Origin: Apiospora phragmitis
Lineage: Eukaryota; Ascomycota; Sordariomycetes; Amphisphaeriales; Apiosporaceae
Direction of reading: 5' to 3'
Length of the DNA: 64,000 bases
NCBI GenBank assembly: GCA_038363925.1
Contig: JAQQWL010000011.1
Span: forward strand, 3,410,001-3,474,000
Under the pieces are notes generated by a model. The model ran no database searches, was not told the origin of the DNA, and saw only the letters and a list, made by a program, of their open reading frames with translations. The first letter of the stretch is position 1, and each line of letters starts with the position of its first letter. Positions 10,267 to 21,617 of the stretch are shown in pieces. A program made the translations under genes and the position numbers.

Positions 10267-11574
10267 TGGTAATGCATGCGGCGCGATACGCGGGCACCGG
10301 CGGTATGGAGAGATTCGTACCTGTATCCCTCGTCTATTTTAAGCGCTCTACGAAAGGGATGACCGGGTTCAATTCGAATGAAAGGCAACCGGCTGGCTGC
10401 ATTGGGTAATGCGCAGCCTCGAGCGTGTAATCGGCGACTGGGCTTGTCGTATTTTCGAAGATATTCTTGGAGGGTGTGGTTGCTAACTTCGCTGAATAGA
10501 TACTTACATGTAGCGATCAAAACATTCAAATACTTATGGCTGGCTATATTGCCTGTACGGAGTAGTGCCTGGAAGATATACCAGACGGACAAACCATGGT
10601 CGTGCGATACTCACTCGCCTTTTGCTATGCCCGCCCGTCAGGCTCTTTCTTGGCCGTGGCTTGTGGCTATGGACGCCGTTTCCTAATCAACCCACCGGAA
10701 CTGTCCTCTATCATCGATCGAGATGGTTCAACTCGTCCCATCCGGGATGCTGACCAAATAGACCAGAGGACGATGCGGCTGAGATGAATTGCAGGTGAGA
10801 GTCGGGCACGCATGAGCGAGCCGGTCGAACAATTCCAATGCTTGCGGGGGTAGGGGGGAGCTAATGGGGGTGTGGATACCAACTACCAATCGAATACCTG
10901 CATCCACCCAGGTCAATGGCTATGTACCTTTCCACGTAATAACCACCTAGTATACTTCCAGTATGGCAAGATATGTAGGTACAGCTAGCTGGCAAGGTAG
11001 AGAGCTAAGAGAGGTAGGCCAGCCTGCCATCCTGCAGTAAACCCGACCACAGGCGCATAAACTGGGCAATTTTTCGACATGGGCTCGGATCAATGCTGTG
11101 TTGTCGATTTTCCTCCAGAAGGTTTTGACCTCCTCCCCTTCCAACCTGGCTAAGGACCTATCCCACCACATTTTGACCGCATTGCCTTGTTTCTCCTTTT
11201 TTGCTTCTTCGCCTGCCGGCTTCCTCGACTTTTCTCTTCCTCTTATCGCTGAAGGTCTTGTGTGGTGGTGGAACAACCAGGCCGATCCTCTTGCGGCAAC
11301 TCTAACGGGTGACTACGGGAACTGCACCTATCGGCAAAAATATTGGCAAGGCCCCCCGTCTACGTAGCAGTGACCTGAGCTGCATGCAATATTCAAACCC
11401 TCCATCAACATCGACTACGTGACGGCCCGTTCGCTTCTGTTGCGCCGCACTCGACTGCCAACAGATTCCGATCTACCTATCGAGAACGAGAATCTTGTCG
11501 TTCCTCTCGCCCAGCAGCCTCATAACCTGCACCACCACAGCACAGCAGCCAAAGCTGCGTCATCGTCCCAAAAC
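10267..11574. other. Intergenic region with pyrimidine-rich leader
   Basis: Same-strand spacer ahead of DNM1. A pyrimidine-rich stretch at about 11170-11250 fits a fungal core promoter or leader. The open frame continues upstream of the DNM1 ATG to 11419 without family-like sequence. No other gene is seen. Confidence 0.45.
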
Positions 11575-14014
11575 ATGGCTTCACTAGGAGACGACCTGCT
11601 GAGGGTTGTGAACCAGCTTCAAGACTTGGTCTTCAACACAATTGGTTCCGATAGTCTCGATCTGCCCCAAATTGTCGTTGTCGGGTCCCAGTCCGCTGGA
11701 AAATCCTCCGTCTTGGAAAATATCGTCGGTCGTGATTTCTTGCCCAGAGGAAGTGGGATCGTCACACGCCGACCACTTATTCTCCAGCTCATCAACGTCG
11801 ACGAGGATGAATCCGAGCCCGACGCAAATGCCGCTTACCGAAACGCATCCGCAGCTAGGCGATCCGAGTGGGCAGAGTTCCACCATATCCCGGGCCGGAG
11901 GTTCACAGACTTTGGTGATGTCAAACGCGAAATCGAAAGCGAAACCTCACGAGTGGCTGGCAACAACAAGGGAATCAACAGGCAGCCCATCAACCTCAAG
12001 GTTTATTCTCCCTTTGTCTTGAATTTGACCTTGGTCGATTTGCCGGGCTTGACCAAAGTCCCTATTGGGGACCAACCTGCAGACATAGAGAAGCAGACCA
12101 GAACTCTTATCTCGGAGTTTATTGCCAAGCCCAACAGTATCATTCTGGCGGTGTCTCCAGCAAATGTAGATATTGTCAACTCGGAAGCGCTGAAGCTTGC
12201 GCGGCACGTTGATCCCCTTGGCCGCAGGACTGTCGGAGTGTTGACCAAGGTGGACTTGATGGACCATGGCACCAACGCCCTGGACATCCTGTCGGGCCGG
12301 GTCTACCCCTTGAAGCTTGGGTTCATCGGTGTCGTCAACCGATCGCAACACGACATTCAGGGCAACAAGCCCATGGAAGAGGCCCTCAAAGCAGAGAACG
12401 AGTTCTTCCGCCATCATCCCGCCTACCGGAACATCGCCACTCGATGTGGCACCCATTTCCTTGCCAAGACTTTGAATCAGACTTTGATGACCCATATTCG
12501 GGAACGTCTCCCAGATATCAAGGCGCGACTCAACACATTGATGGGACAAACCCAACAAGAACTAGCGAGCTATGGCGACATGCACTTTAGTGGCAAGGAG
12601 CATCGTGGCTCGATGATTCTTCAACTCATGACCAAATTCGCCTCGGGCTTCATCTCCTCTATCGACGGTACCTCTACTGAGATCTCCACTAAGGAGTTGT
12701 CTGGCGGTGCTCGAATTTACTACATATTTAACTCGGTATTTGGAAGCGCGCTGGAAACCATCGATCCTACCTCAAACCTTTCCGCCTTGGACATCCGGAC
12801 CGCCATCCGCAACTCGACTGGGCCTAGGCCTAGTCTGTTTGTTCCAGAAATGGCATTTGATCTTCTTGTCAAGCCCCAAATCAAGCTCTTGGAGATCCCG
12901 TCCCAGCGATGTGTTGAGCTCGTATATGAGGAGCTGATCAAAATTTGCCACACTTGCGGTTCCACTGAGCTATCGCGTTACCCAAGACTACAAGCTAAGC
13001 TGATCGAGGTTGTGTCAGATTTGCTCAGGGAAAGACTGGGCCCGGCCTCCTCATACGTGGAGTCCCTGATATCTATCCAACGCGCCTATATCAATACCAA
13101 CCACCCGAACTTCCTGGGCGCTGCTGCTGCGATGAGCCATGTTGTAAGCAACAAGCAAGACAAGGAAAGGAAAAGACTAATTCAGGAGGAGCGTGAGAGA
13201 CGGGAGCGTTGGCGGCAAAAGGAGCTAGGCGAGGCCAACGGTGCCGAGACGCCTGATGATAATGAGGACGCAGCCACTGAAAAGGGTGAAGCTGGCGCTG
13301 TTAGGAAGCAGATCACCAAGGGATCCCGCAGCATGTCACCTGCTGTTCGTGAAAACGGCACCGGAACCCTGACGGTGAACGGCAGATCCTCATCGCCATC
13401 TAGGCCTGGCCCTGGTGGTGCACGGGACACCTTCCTGACTTACTTCTTTGGCAAAGACGGTGCCCAGTCGCCCGGCGGTGCCGGGGCGCCCTCTTCCCTG
13501 CCGCGACACGTTAGTCAATCCGTCGAACCTAGCTTCAGCCAAAGTATTCGAAGTCGTGAGGAGAAGCACCGGCCTGCTCTATCTTCATCCCTGATCCGGG
13601 AACCCGAAACCCCTATGACTGGTGAATTCAATGCCGTAACCCCCTTTGTAAGTTGAAAGAAAACATTGGATTGCTAGTTCGATTTGCTAATGCTTTTTGC
13701 AGAGCGAAAATACCGAGCCTGCCTTGACGGATCGTGAAGCTATGGAGACGGAGCTCATTCGGGCACTGATCTCGTCTTACTTCAACATTGTACGCGAGTC
13801 TATTGCCGACCAGGTACCCAAGGCAGTCATGCACCTCCTCGTCAACCACAGCAAGGATGTGGTGCAAAACCGACTCGTCAGTGAGCTCTACAAGGAGTCT
13901 CTCTTCGAGGAACTCCTGTACGAGGACGACGCCGTCAAAAAGGAGCGCGAAAAGTGTGAAAAGCTGCTCCAGACCTACCGCGAAGCCGCCAAAATTATTG
14001 GCGAGGTGCTATAA
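11575..14014 (+). CDS. DNM1: Dynamin-related GTPase, mitochondrial and peroxisomal fission
   Basis: Large GTPase that assembles on mitochondria and peroxisomes to drive fission. Exons 11575-13647 and 13703-14014 with a 55-nt intron in phase 0. The start MASLGDDLLRVVNQLQD matches the Dnm1 N-terminus. GTPase motifs are G1 GSQSAGKSS, G2 region GSGIVTRRPL, G3 DLPGLTKVP and G4 TKVDLMD, followed by LDILSGRVYPLKLGFIGVVN. The stalk contains GGARIYYIFNSVFG and TAIRNSTGPRPSLFVPEMAF. After it comes a long charged, serine-rich insert (insert B; RERRERWRQKELGE, then ARDTFLTYFFGKDGAQ). The second exon encodes the GTPase effector domain (TDREAMETELIRALISSYFN, DQVPKAVMHLLVN). This pattern fits Dnm1 better than Vps1. 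No frame break is seen. It is tail-to-tail with the RanGAP gene. Confidence 0.96.
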
Positions 14015-14633
14015 TTCTAGGGAAAAGAAAGAGGAGGACTGTACAATCCTGTGTATTGCTGCTGCTTCTTCCTCTTGTATTCGTGTAAAAGAAAAAAAGC
14101 CGTCGATAAATCTCCCACCGCGAGCCACTCAATCAGGGGGACGGAATATGGGAAACACAAAGGCAAAAAGAACCCATGCCTCTGAGATGTAGGCTCGCAC
14201 CTCTCAAACTCGTTGAACTTCTGTTTGTTGTCTTTCTGTTTCCCCTTGCGAATGTACAACTAGATATAGGGAGGAACTCACCTGTCTCTGTGTCGATACG
14301 GAAGCGTGTGTACGTATGTGTGTGAGGGTGGGGAGGATAGACGTTGAGCGGAGTCTGTAGAGCGTATCTGTACATAGCCAGCGAGGGGGGGGGTGGGGGG
14401 CATACAACTCGTTTACTTACACCTGAGTATATGAGAGACATCGCCATTTCTGAATTAGCCGGAACAGGTCACATTTTTTGTCTATGTGTTGCCAATGCGT
14501 TGAGTTGTTCTTTCATTAACTTCTACTCTCCATACACCACTCCAGTGTGGCTGTCTAGGGTATCGATCGTGGTCTCTATGTTTCGTCATCATATATCCCA
14601 TCCGCGCCCTAGTCTTACGCCCCAAAATCACGT
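14015..14633. other. Convergent intergenic region with G-rich tract
   Basis: Tail-to-tail spacer between DNM1 and RNA1; it holds both 3' UTRs. A G-rich run interrupted by one T lies at 14385-14400. No gene is seen. Confidence 0.5.
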
Positions 14634-15983
14634 TCAGATGTTCGTCTTCTCCAGCTTGGCAGCCAGGGCATCGACATCCTTGTCCTTGAGTTGGACAGTG
14701 GGCTCCTCCTGGGCTTCCTCGGCCTCCTTGACCAGCTTCTCGGCCCTCTTCTCGGGCTCGACTTCTTCTTCCTTCTCCTCCTCTTCCTCCTCTTCTTCCT
14801 CGTCCGAGTCGAGCTCCTCGAGGTCGCTCAGGCTATCGAGACCCCAGGCATCCTCGTCCACGACGTCACCGCCGAGTTTCTCCTTGCGCGCCTCGAGAAG
14901 TTCTTTCAGGACAGATACCGACTCGTCCTCCTCTTCGAACTTGTTGCCGTTCAGCTCGATCTTCTTGAGGGCAGGAAGACCGTCCTTGACAGCCTCGGCC
15001 AATGCCTTGACGCCAGGTGCCGTGATGTCGTTGTACTGCAGGCGCAGGATCTCGAGCTTGGGGTTTTGGCCCAGCGCGAGGGCCTTTCCGAGCAGCACGG
15101 CACCCTTGGCGCCCAGCAGGGAGTCGCCGATCCCGAGTTCCTGAATCGCAGTCCAATTTGAGACAACCCTAGACAAGGCCTTGGCGCCCGTTAAGGTGAA
15201 GGTGTTGTCCTGGAGATCAAGAACGTTCAGCACGGTGGTGTGGTTGAGACCCTCGCTCAGGAGGTGCGAGATGCCCTCTTGACGGATACCGTTCTGGACC
15301 ATCTTGATCTCCTTCACTTTGTTGTGGAGACCGAAGGCCTTTGCCCAGGCAAGCATGCTGCCGTTCTCCAGACGGTTGCGGCCGCAAATAACGGTCTCGA
15401 GGTCGGGAACGTCCTTGCCCTCCTTGCGGGCGGCCTCCTTCTTGCGGTGGAGCTCAGACAGCGCATCGGCGACAATGATGCCGGCTTGGGGACCCAGGCC
15501 GTTGTTGTTGAGGTAGAGGTGTTGCAAAGGAACGTGGCTCGACAGGAAGGGGACGAGGGGAGCGACAGTGTTGACTCCGAAGGCGTTGTCGTTCAGGTTG
15601 ATGGTTCGGAGGTTCGGCAGGTTGAGGATGGATGTGAGCAGGTACGACAAAGCCTCGGGAATCTCGTTCAAGAGTCGGCCTGTGAAGATATCGGCGAGGT
15701 TCGCAGACTGGAATGATGGAAAGAAGGCGGTTAGCGTTGGCTGCGCCTAGGCGAGGGGCACGCGGATTGAACATTGGCTTCTTCTTACCTGGAGCGACTT
15801 CTTGGTGGCAAGGACCTCACCCAGGCGCTTGCATGCGCCGATACCAAGAGTGTTGCCCAGCATCTTCACCTCCTCGACATCTTCCATGGACTTCAGGTCG
15901 GCGATGTGCGCCTCCAGGTCGTCGGCAGTGTCGAGCTTCAACCCCTTGCCCTCGAGCGAGAAGACCTTTGTGAAGGCAGCCAT
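14634..15983 (-). CDS. RNA1: Ran GTPase-activating protein (RanGAP)
   Basis: Stimulates GTP hydrolysis by Ran on the cytoplasmic side of the nuclear pore, sustaining nucleocytoplasmic transport. Exons (minus): 15789-15983 and 14634-15707, joined by an 81-nt intron in phase 0. Leucine-rich repeats run through most of the 410-odd residues. The family's catalytic arginine corresponds to the R of DIFTGRLLNEIPEAL, and the neighbouring conserved blocks LYLNNNGLGPQAG, ICGRNRLENGSM, VKEIKMVQNGIR and LDLQDNTFTLTGA are intact. A long acidic tail (DSDEEEEEEEEEKEEE) follows the repeats, as in fission yeast Rna1, which binds Ran's basic surface. No frame break. The start ATG at 15983 gives MAAFTKVFSLEGKGLKL, the expected N-terminus. 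Confidence 0.96.
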
Positions 15984-16825
15984 GTTTGATTATGTTGTGG
16001 GAACGCGGCACAAAACCGATGGCGAAGAGCGAGAGCAGAACGTAAGGAGATAATATAAAATGCAGAAGACCAAATCGCGGGCGTGACGAATGGACCAATA
16101 TAAGGGTTTCAAAACAGTAGAAGAAATCGCATGGAGAGGGCCGCCCGAGGAGATTATCATGGTACAATTTCAAAAGTCCAAACTAGCGGGTTAAGGCGGG
16201 GGAGGGGTCATTTGGCCCTTTGGGTAGCACCTGGCAACGCGCCCGAAATTCCTCTTAGCCCGGCAGCTATAGGTTTTGGACAAATTACCATCGGATTGGA
16301 TTTTGTATCATATGTCATGTTGGTAGCGATTGGACCCAACGGATGGATACCTACCAACTTGAGCAAATATATGCCTCTTTCATTAGGAATGCATTGTTGC
16401 GTTAGGAATCTGGTTTAGCTGCATCCGGCGTGCTCTGCCTTTCTGTCAGGCAACCTTTCTTGTTCATGCAGGGGAAAGTGTTACGGGAGTTTGCAGCTTG
16501 TTACCACTTTGTGATTCAGGCTTACAGTAGCTCCGTCAGATCTTAGATTAGCACGTGACGAAGTATCAACTGTAATTTATGCAATAATTATGCATGGAAA
16601 GGGGGCCTAGAGACATAGATTATTCCCCTGTATTTGACTACGGTGTAAAAAGGGTGAGCAATTTCTGGCCACTGTCTAAATTCACATTATTTTCTTGAAG
16701 TACGTATCTTTTTTTGAATCCGAAGGTACATGTAACCATTTCCAGCCCATTGCCAAGAACAAGCTGGGATACGTAGTCTGGGAGGCATCGGTCAATCCAC
16801 CCGGCCCTCCTTCCTCTAGATTGTA
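15984..16825. other. Intergenic region upstream of RNA1
   Basis: Promoter side of RNA1 and 3' side of the hydrolase gene. It contains a CACGTGACG motif near 16552. No protein-like frame is seen. Confidence 0.45.
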
Positions 16826-17659
16826 TTACGACAAGTCCATCACATCCGACGAGGGCTGGGTTTGTGCCGAGGAGTTCGTGGCCGGCGTTGGCGTGTGGAG
16901 AACAGCACTCAGAAACTGTATAGCATCGTCTATCCCGGCCGGCGAGTTAAACCAGTGGCCCCCCTGGGGGTATTCCCTCCATGCAACCTGCGCCCCGAAT
17001 TTCTGTAGTGTATCACGCAAGTTCCGACCGCCTCCTACCAATACAGTAGGATCATCAGCGCAATGCTCGAGCAATATGGGAGTATTGCGAATGACCTCAT
17101 CGTGATCAGGGACGTCTTCTAAGTCCAGCACCTTCCTAGTGTCCGCGAGTGTCCTTCCGGGAAAGGGCATCCGGCATGAGAAGCCGAGGAAAGCACCGAG
17201 ACGGCGGGTTCCCGTTTGGCCCGTAGCCAGAGGAAAGTTCAGGTTCAGGAGCGTGTGTACGCTGGTCGCGGCTCCTTGGCTGATCCCAGCCAAGACGAGG
17301 AGATCCCACCGCCCGCCCAAAATGGCCGTCTCGCGCTCCAGAATGGCCCGCAAGCCCGTCACGCTTTCCCGCAAGCCGATCGCTTGCAGGCCTTCTTGCT
17401 CCGAAAACTCGGCAGTGTTCCAGATGTCGAACCACTGCGTCATCTGTTGCCCGGGAAATGCGGCGCATGCCCGTGACTTGGCCTGTGGGAACACCCAGCG
17501 GAAGGAGGGGAAGGACTCCAGAAGCGTCCGTTTGCGCGAGTCCCGTGAGTGATGTAGTGATGATAGGAAGTCTTGCGCGTGGTCTCCACGCCCATGCAAG
17601 AACACTACTGTATGTGTATGAGGTGTTCTAGGGGGGATTATTTGAACCGGAAGATCCAT
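16826..17659 (-). CDS. Acyl-protein thioesterase/carboxylesterase-like alpha/beta hydrolase
   Basis: Serine hydrolase of the phospholipase/carboxylesterase (APT1-like) family; such enzymes remove acyl groups from proteins or hydrolyse small esters. The 277-residue frame from the ATG at 17659 has the family order: VVFLHGRGDHAQDF (oxyanion region, about residues 18-31), then VFPQAKSRACAAF and MTQWFDIWN, the nucleophile in LAGISQGAATS, GFSCRMPFPGRTL, the acid in HCADDPTVLVGGGR, and the histidine in YPQGGHWFNSPAGI. So a Ser-Asp-His triad is complete. The C-terminus is Thr/Ser-rich and not conserved-looking. The frame stays open far upstream of the ATG, but that extension has no hydrolase features and includes likely leader sequence. 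No signal peptide; a cytosolic enzyme is expected. Substrate cannot be told. Confidence 0.88.
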   Translation of the reverse strand: MDLPVQIIPPRTPHTHTVVFLHGRGDHAQDFLSSLHHSRDSRKRTLLESFPSFRWVFPQAKSRACAAFPGQQMTQWFDIWNTAEFSEQEGLQAIGLRESVTGLRAILERETAILGGRWDLLVLAGISQGAATSVHTLLNLNFPLATGQTGTRRLGAFLGFSCRMPFPGRTLADTRKVLDLEDVPDHDEVIRNTPILLEHCADDPTVLVGGGRNLRDTLQKFGAQVAWREYPQGGHWFNSPAGIDDAIQFLSAVLHTPTPATNSSAQTQPSSDVMDLS

Positions 17660-18266
17660 GGTGGAGGTTCGCAGGGAGTTGAGTCTGGTTGGTGAGGCGT
17701 GAAGAGGTGAAGACCTATTTCTGCCAGTTGCTTTAAGTGAGTTGGATTTAGTTAGACGTAGTATATATGGGAAAAGAAAGATGGTTTGAGTGTTGAGCAA
17801 ATACAGTCTTGAAGGTAGCGGATCTCTTCTCCTTTTTTTGAGAGCCGGTGGGCGATTTACAGTTGAGGAGGTATCGTACGGCTGCCTGCCTGCCTGGGGT
17901 CTTGATAAGGTCCGCCAAACAGGCCAAGTTAGGTGCATATTGGCTGCCTGACCACTCCACCAGCCAATCACGTCTTCAAGCGTGTGGAAGTTACGCGCGA
18001 TCACACAACATCCCCCCTGCCCGGAACTTGCGTGTCTTCCGGTATAATGCTCGGCTACGGCACATGCTTTATTCTCTATTGCTACTATTGGGGACAGTGG
18101 AGGGCCCATATTGAGTAACAGGTAATATTCCCTTGAATGCCATATTGGTTTGTCGTTATGAACATGAATCTCATATAGTAATCAATAGAGGTATAAGTCT
18201 TCAGGTTTCTCCAAGTCACGGGCACCTGCAGCATCTGAGGAGACATATATATCATCTATACAGCAT
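17660..18266. other. Intergenic region upstream of the hydrolase
   Basis: Promoter side of the hydrolase and 3' side of the APH-fold gene. I see no supported gene or clear repeat. Confidence 0.45.
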
Positions 18267-19150
18267 CTAAGTGGTACCATCATCTTCCCCCCAACTCCTC
18301 TCCTCCACCTCATACTCCTTTGAGAGATCCCCAAATGCCCTAAAAGTATCATGCATTGCGTCTTGCCATCGTTGCGTATATCGAAATCCTTCAAACAATG
18401 ATTTTGTGTACTCCCAATATGCAGGATAGTAGCCTGAAAACTCCCAATCGATAATCCCCATGATCCTCCATCCCCTGGTTCCATCCGGCCTAGTTACTGT
18501 ATCAACCAGTATATTCCGCGCGTTCAGATCCGCATGCGTGAAGACATTGCTGTGCCCTCTGCGACCTGGCTCATTCGAGTTACGCAGCAACTGGCTGAAG
18601 CTTGCCTCGTCCACGAAGGGTCCTAGGGGGTTGGCACCCTGTATTGAGAGTCTCTGCAAGGCCCACCAAGAGTATTGCAGATGGCATATTCCGGGCTCAC
18701 AGTCTTAGGAATGGCTCGAAACTGAGTCAGGTAGTCTTGCATTTGTGCTACAAAATCTGCAATGTCTTCGTCCGATAGCATTTCCTGGCAATCGGAAAGT
18801 GGAACGCCAGGTATGCGAGTTGTGAGAACATACATGTCGCGGCTATGAAACTGGTCTTTTGACTTGGCTGACTTGGACACTATATCCAGGGGCCAGGGAA
18901 CAGGAACCGAGGAGTATTTGCGTACCATTTGAACGGCATTGAACTCGTTGTGTAGGGCATCGGTATCGCCCAAACATTTCAAGTACAGCCCGAACGGGAG
19001 TCTTTGAACAAAGGAGGAACCAGAGTGTCCGTATATCCGGTGTCCTGCCCTTTGTAGTAGTACATAGGTCGCTATTCGGACACTAGATGGGGACCATGCG
19101 CCAAGCTGCGAGACATATGCTGCTGAACGCACCCGTAAGGGAGAGGCCAC
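18267..19150 (-). CDS. Aminoglycoside-phosphotransferase-fold kinase (APH family), frame-broken
   Basis: Fungal member of the APH/choline-kinase-like superfamily; these expanded families phosphorylate unknown small molecules or are regulatory. The N-terminal half has RLPFGLYLKCLG, NEFNAVQMVRKYSSVPVPWP and YVLTTRIPGVPLSD, the hinge region; the C-terminal half carries the catalytic loop FTHADLNARNILVD (HxDxxxxN) and the metal-binding IIDWEFSGYYPAYWEY. The two halves are in different frames. ICNTLGGPCRDSQYR must pass into GANPLGPFVDEASFSQLL, which needs one more G in the GGG run (plus-strand CCC at 18637-18639). The start is unresolved: the frame opens near 19230 without an ATG, and an ATG at about 19186 is in another frame. 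A second lesion or an unspliced 5' exon is possible, so decay cannot be excluded. It neighbours another damaged minus-strand gene. Confidence 0.7.
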
Positions 19151-19384
19151 GGCTTTAATCGCAATGCCGATCTGTAGTTCGCTGGTTCGCCATAACGGCC
19201 GCAGGGGTTGCTCTGGTTGGCTTGTTCACAGATGCATATTTGGCTACATCGAGCCACCGAATACTCGGGGCCAGTCGCGCGTGAGTTCCTATAAAACGGG
19301 CATCAACCCTTGTGATCCCTGATCGAGAATGATCACCTAAAAGCGGATAAGAGCCATCGAGATCGATGGGGTCGGCGAGGCTGC

Positions 19385-20168
19385 CTATTGATATTGGCTC
19401 GATCTTGTACTGCTCGGTGTTGCATCAGCAGAGAGACGACACATGAGCGCATCCTTATAACATACTTCAATCATCGACGGTTGTAGTCTGTTCAACCTTA
19501 GAACTCCCCGGGAAAAGATACTGGCGGCTGAACCTCTGACGAGCCAGTGAGTATGGCATGGGCTCATGTCTTCGAATCGTCGAATATAATCAAGCCACCA
19601 GTCTCGATATGACGGAGTGAAGAAAGCGCCGAGCATATTGAAGACCCGGGGCTAAGAGAGCATAAATTATCAGCGTTCCTATCGAAACCCTCCGTCCCAG
19701 ATGATTGCACGTACCTCGGGGTTGGCCAGACGAGAGGGCACTGAAAGGATTGAAACAACGTCCAGTGGATCCCAAAGATGGCCGGTTTTCCCAGTAATAC
19801 AGCATCTGAATCCATCTCGCTTGGTGATAGCAGTCTTGGTAGAAGCGTCGAGTGCCGGCACAGGAGAGCCATGCAGAGAGACTGGGAATATCCGTCAGCG
19901 TTGTCGAACGCGTGGGAGAGGACGCAATGCATGAAGAAGCCGTACATGGTTCGACAACATATTTCCAGTCAGAAACAAGTGAAAGAAGACTGGCCTCTTG
20001 ATCACAACTGGTATGGCATGTCCCCAATACATGCTCCGCGGCCAGCGTTGGGCTGAGTGCCTCAGTGACGAAGCATGAGAGTAATGGGCCGGATGGATGA
20101 GATAACCTGGCGTGATCAATGAGTGCCAAAGCTTCTTGCACAGCACCCTGAGAATTGAAAGCCGTCAT
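19385..20168 (-). pseudogene. HNH-endonuclease-like fungal protein, probably damaged
   Basis: Three coding-like segments on the minus strand resemble a fungal protein family with a central HNH-like motif. The first, from an ATG at 20168, reads MTAFNSQGAVQEALALIDHA and continues to about 19880. The second (about 19715-19880) has DASTKTAITKRDGFRCCITG, the typical RDGFRCxxTG opening of HNH domains, then PLDVVSILSVPSRLANPE. A 63-nt intron (19652-19714) joins it to the third segment, starting PRVFNMLGAFFTPSYRDWWL and running to a stop at 19385. Between segments one and two the frame shifts in a TCTCTC tract (19875-19881). The downstream histidines expected of a complete HNH site are not obvious. 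Function unknown; the family assignment is from memory of similar fungal proteins and is tentative. Confidence 0.4.
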
Positions 20169-21617
20169 GGAGAAGCGATGGCGAAGCTGCAATGATGTTG
20201 GGCAAACGATGTTCTTCTACCACGCCGCATTAACCACGTGGGGGTGGTATGGCCAGCGCTTCAATATGCAGCCAAGCAGAAGAGTGTAACGGCGCATGCA
20301 ATACTCACTTTAGTTTTACTTGCCCCTGTTTCTTTCATATGTCCAGCTTGATACATTTTGAGTGACCAGCCGGCGAGAAATCTACCAATATTGTCCTTCA
20401 CCGCCGCGACAGTGTTTAACGGGGTACCCATCTTGTGGTTGGCTTACTCCTGGTGAATGGTCTTTGTCTTAGTCTTGGTTGTATGGAACGACTGAAGGCG
20501 TGATGTTTCAGTAGCATTTGATTTCATACCTACTTATGATTCAACATCGTGTTGATTCCGGCCGGATTAAGTTAGGAAACAGTTAAGTCATATTACGTGA
20601 TGGGGTTTTAATCAAGTTACTAGCAATTATATCAAAAGAAACATTTATTGAATTTTTTCTGTTGTTTAAGAACAGTGATAAGATTAATGTATTGATATAT
20701 TTGTGTATGAGCATTCCTATTTTTATGCTATGCTTCGGTAATGGCCGGAACTGCATATGCGGGAGTTGGTGGATCTTGGGTAGTGGGTCCAGCGAGGCTC
20801 TCTCGGATCAACTTTCTGCCCTCAGGTAATGGGCAAGTAACATTTGCATCTCAGACCCAATGGATTACCATCACTCAGTGCAATTACCATCACCCAGTGC
20901 TGTACCACCATCGCGATTCATAAGACATCAACTCGGAGAAAAGGCGATAACCATTGATTGCCGACTCCTCATAACTCTGTTAACCAAATCCTTGAAGCAC
21001 TCTGACATCTGAAAGAGGAAAACTGTGCCTTCGCCCGATACTACAGCCTGGACGGACAGCGATTGCTCTCACGTCCCACCAGCTTAGCTTATTGCTTGCC
21101 GAAGCGTTGCCTTCTCTCGCAAGACAGAGTGCTTGACATGCATGTTCAAAGTCTCCTTCCCCAGTCAGTCCCTCTCGTCACTCCCGAACTCACGTCCAAA
21201 GGTAGAGGTGAACGTGAATTCGAAATTGCATCAGCCGTGGGAATGTTCACTGTGTTGAAGCAATAGTCCTCTTGTTAGCCCTGCTAGCTCATCCCTTAAC
21301 TCTTCACTTTCTGCCTGTCAAGTCGAGCCATAACTGTTTCGTGCAACGAGTTGTGCCTTGCCTTGCCAGAAATTTCCCGCACCTGCTTGGATCGCAAGGC
21401 CAAACCAGTGTTTCTACCTTTATGACAAGTGTTCATTAGGGATATCTCGGTTGTATGTCTTTTGTCAACCCACTCCATCAGTCTGTCCTCTGCTACATAT
21501 AGCCATTGGCTATTGCCACCACGGAGCTTGGCACCCTCCCAGGTGTCAAGCTCAGACGCGTCTGTTCATTCGTGTCGGATTTAGACACCGGCAGGTATCG
21601 GGGGCGGCGGCAGCGGG
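20169..21617. other. Divergent intergenic region with AT-rich island
   Basis: Spacer between the damaged HNH-like gene and the F-box gene. An island at about 20560-20740 is clearly more AT-rich than the surroundings. No repeat boundary, transposase frame or RNA gene is seen. Confidence 0.45.

Noticed and set aside
10360..10385. Second B-box-like sequence (GGGTTCAATTCGAA)
   Set aside because: No clover-leaf can be formed with the flanking sequence.
17660..18109. N-terminal extension of the hydrolase frame
   Set aside because: No conserved or targeting sequence; the ATG at 17659 begins right before the hydrolase core.
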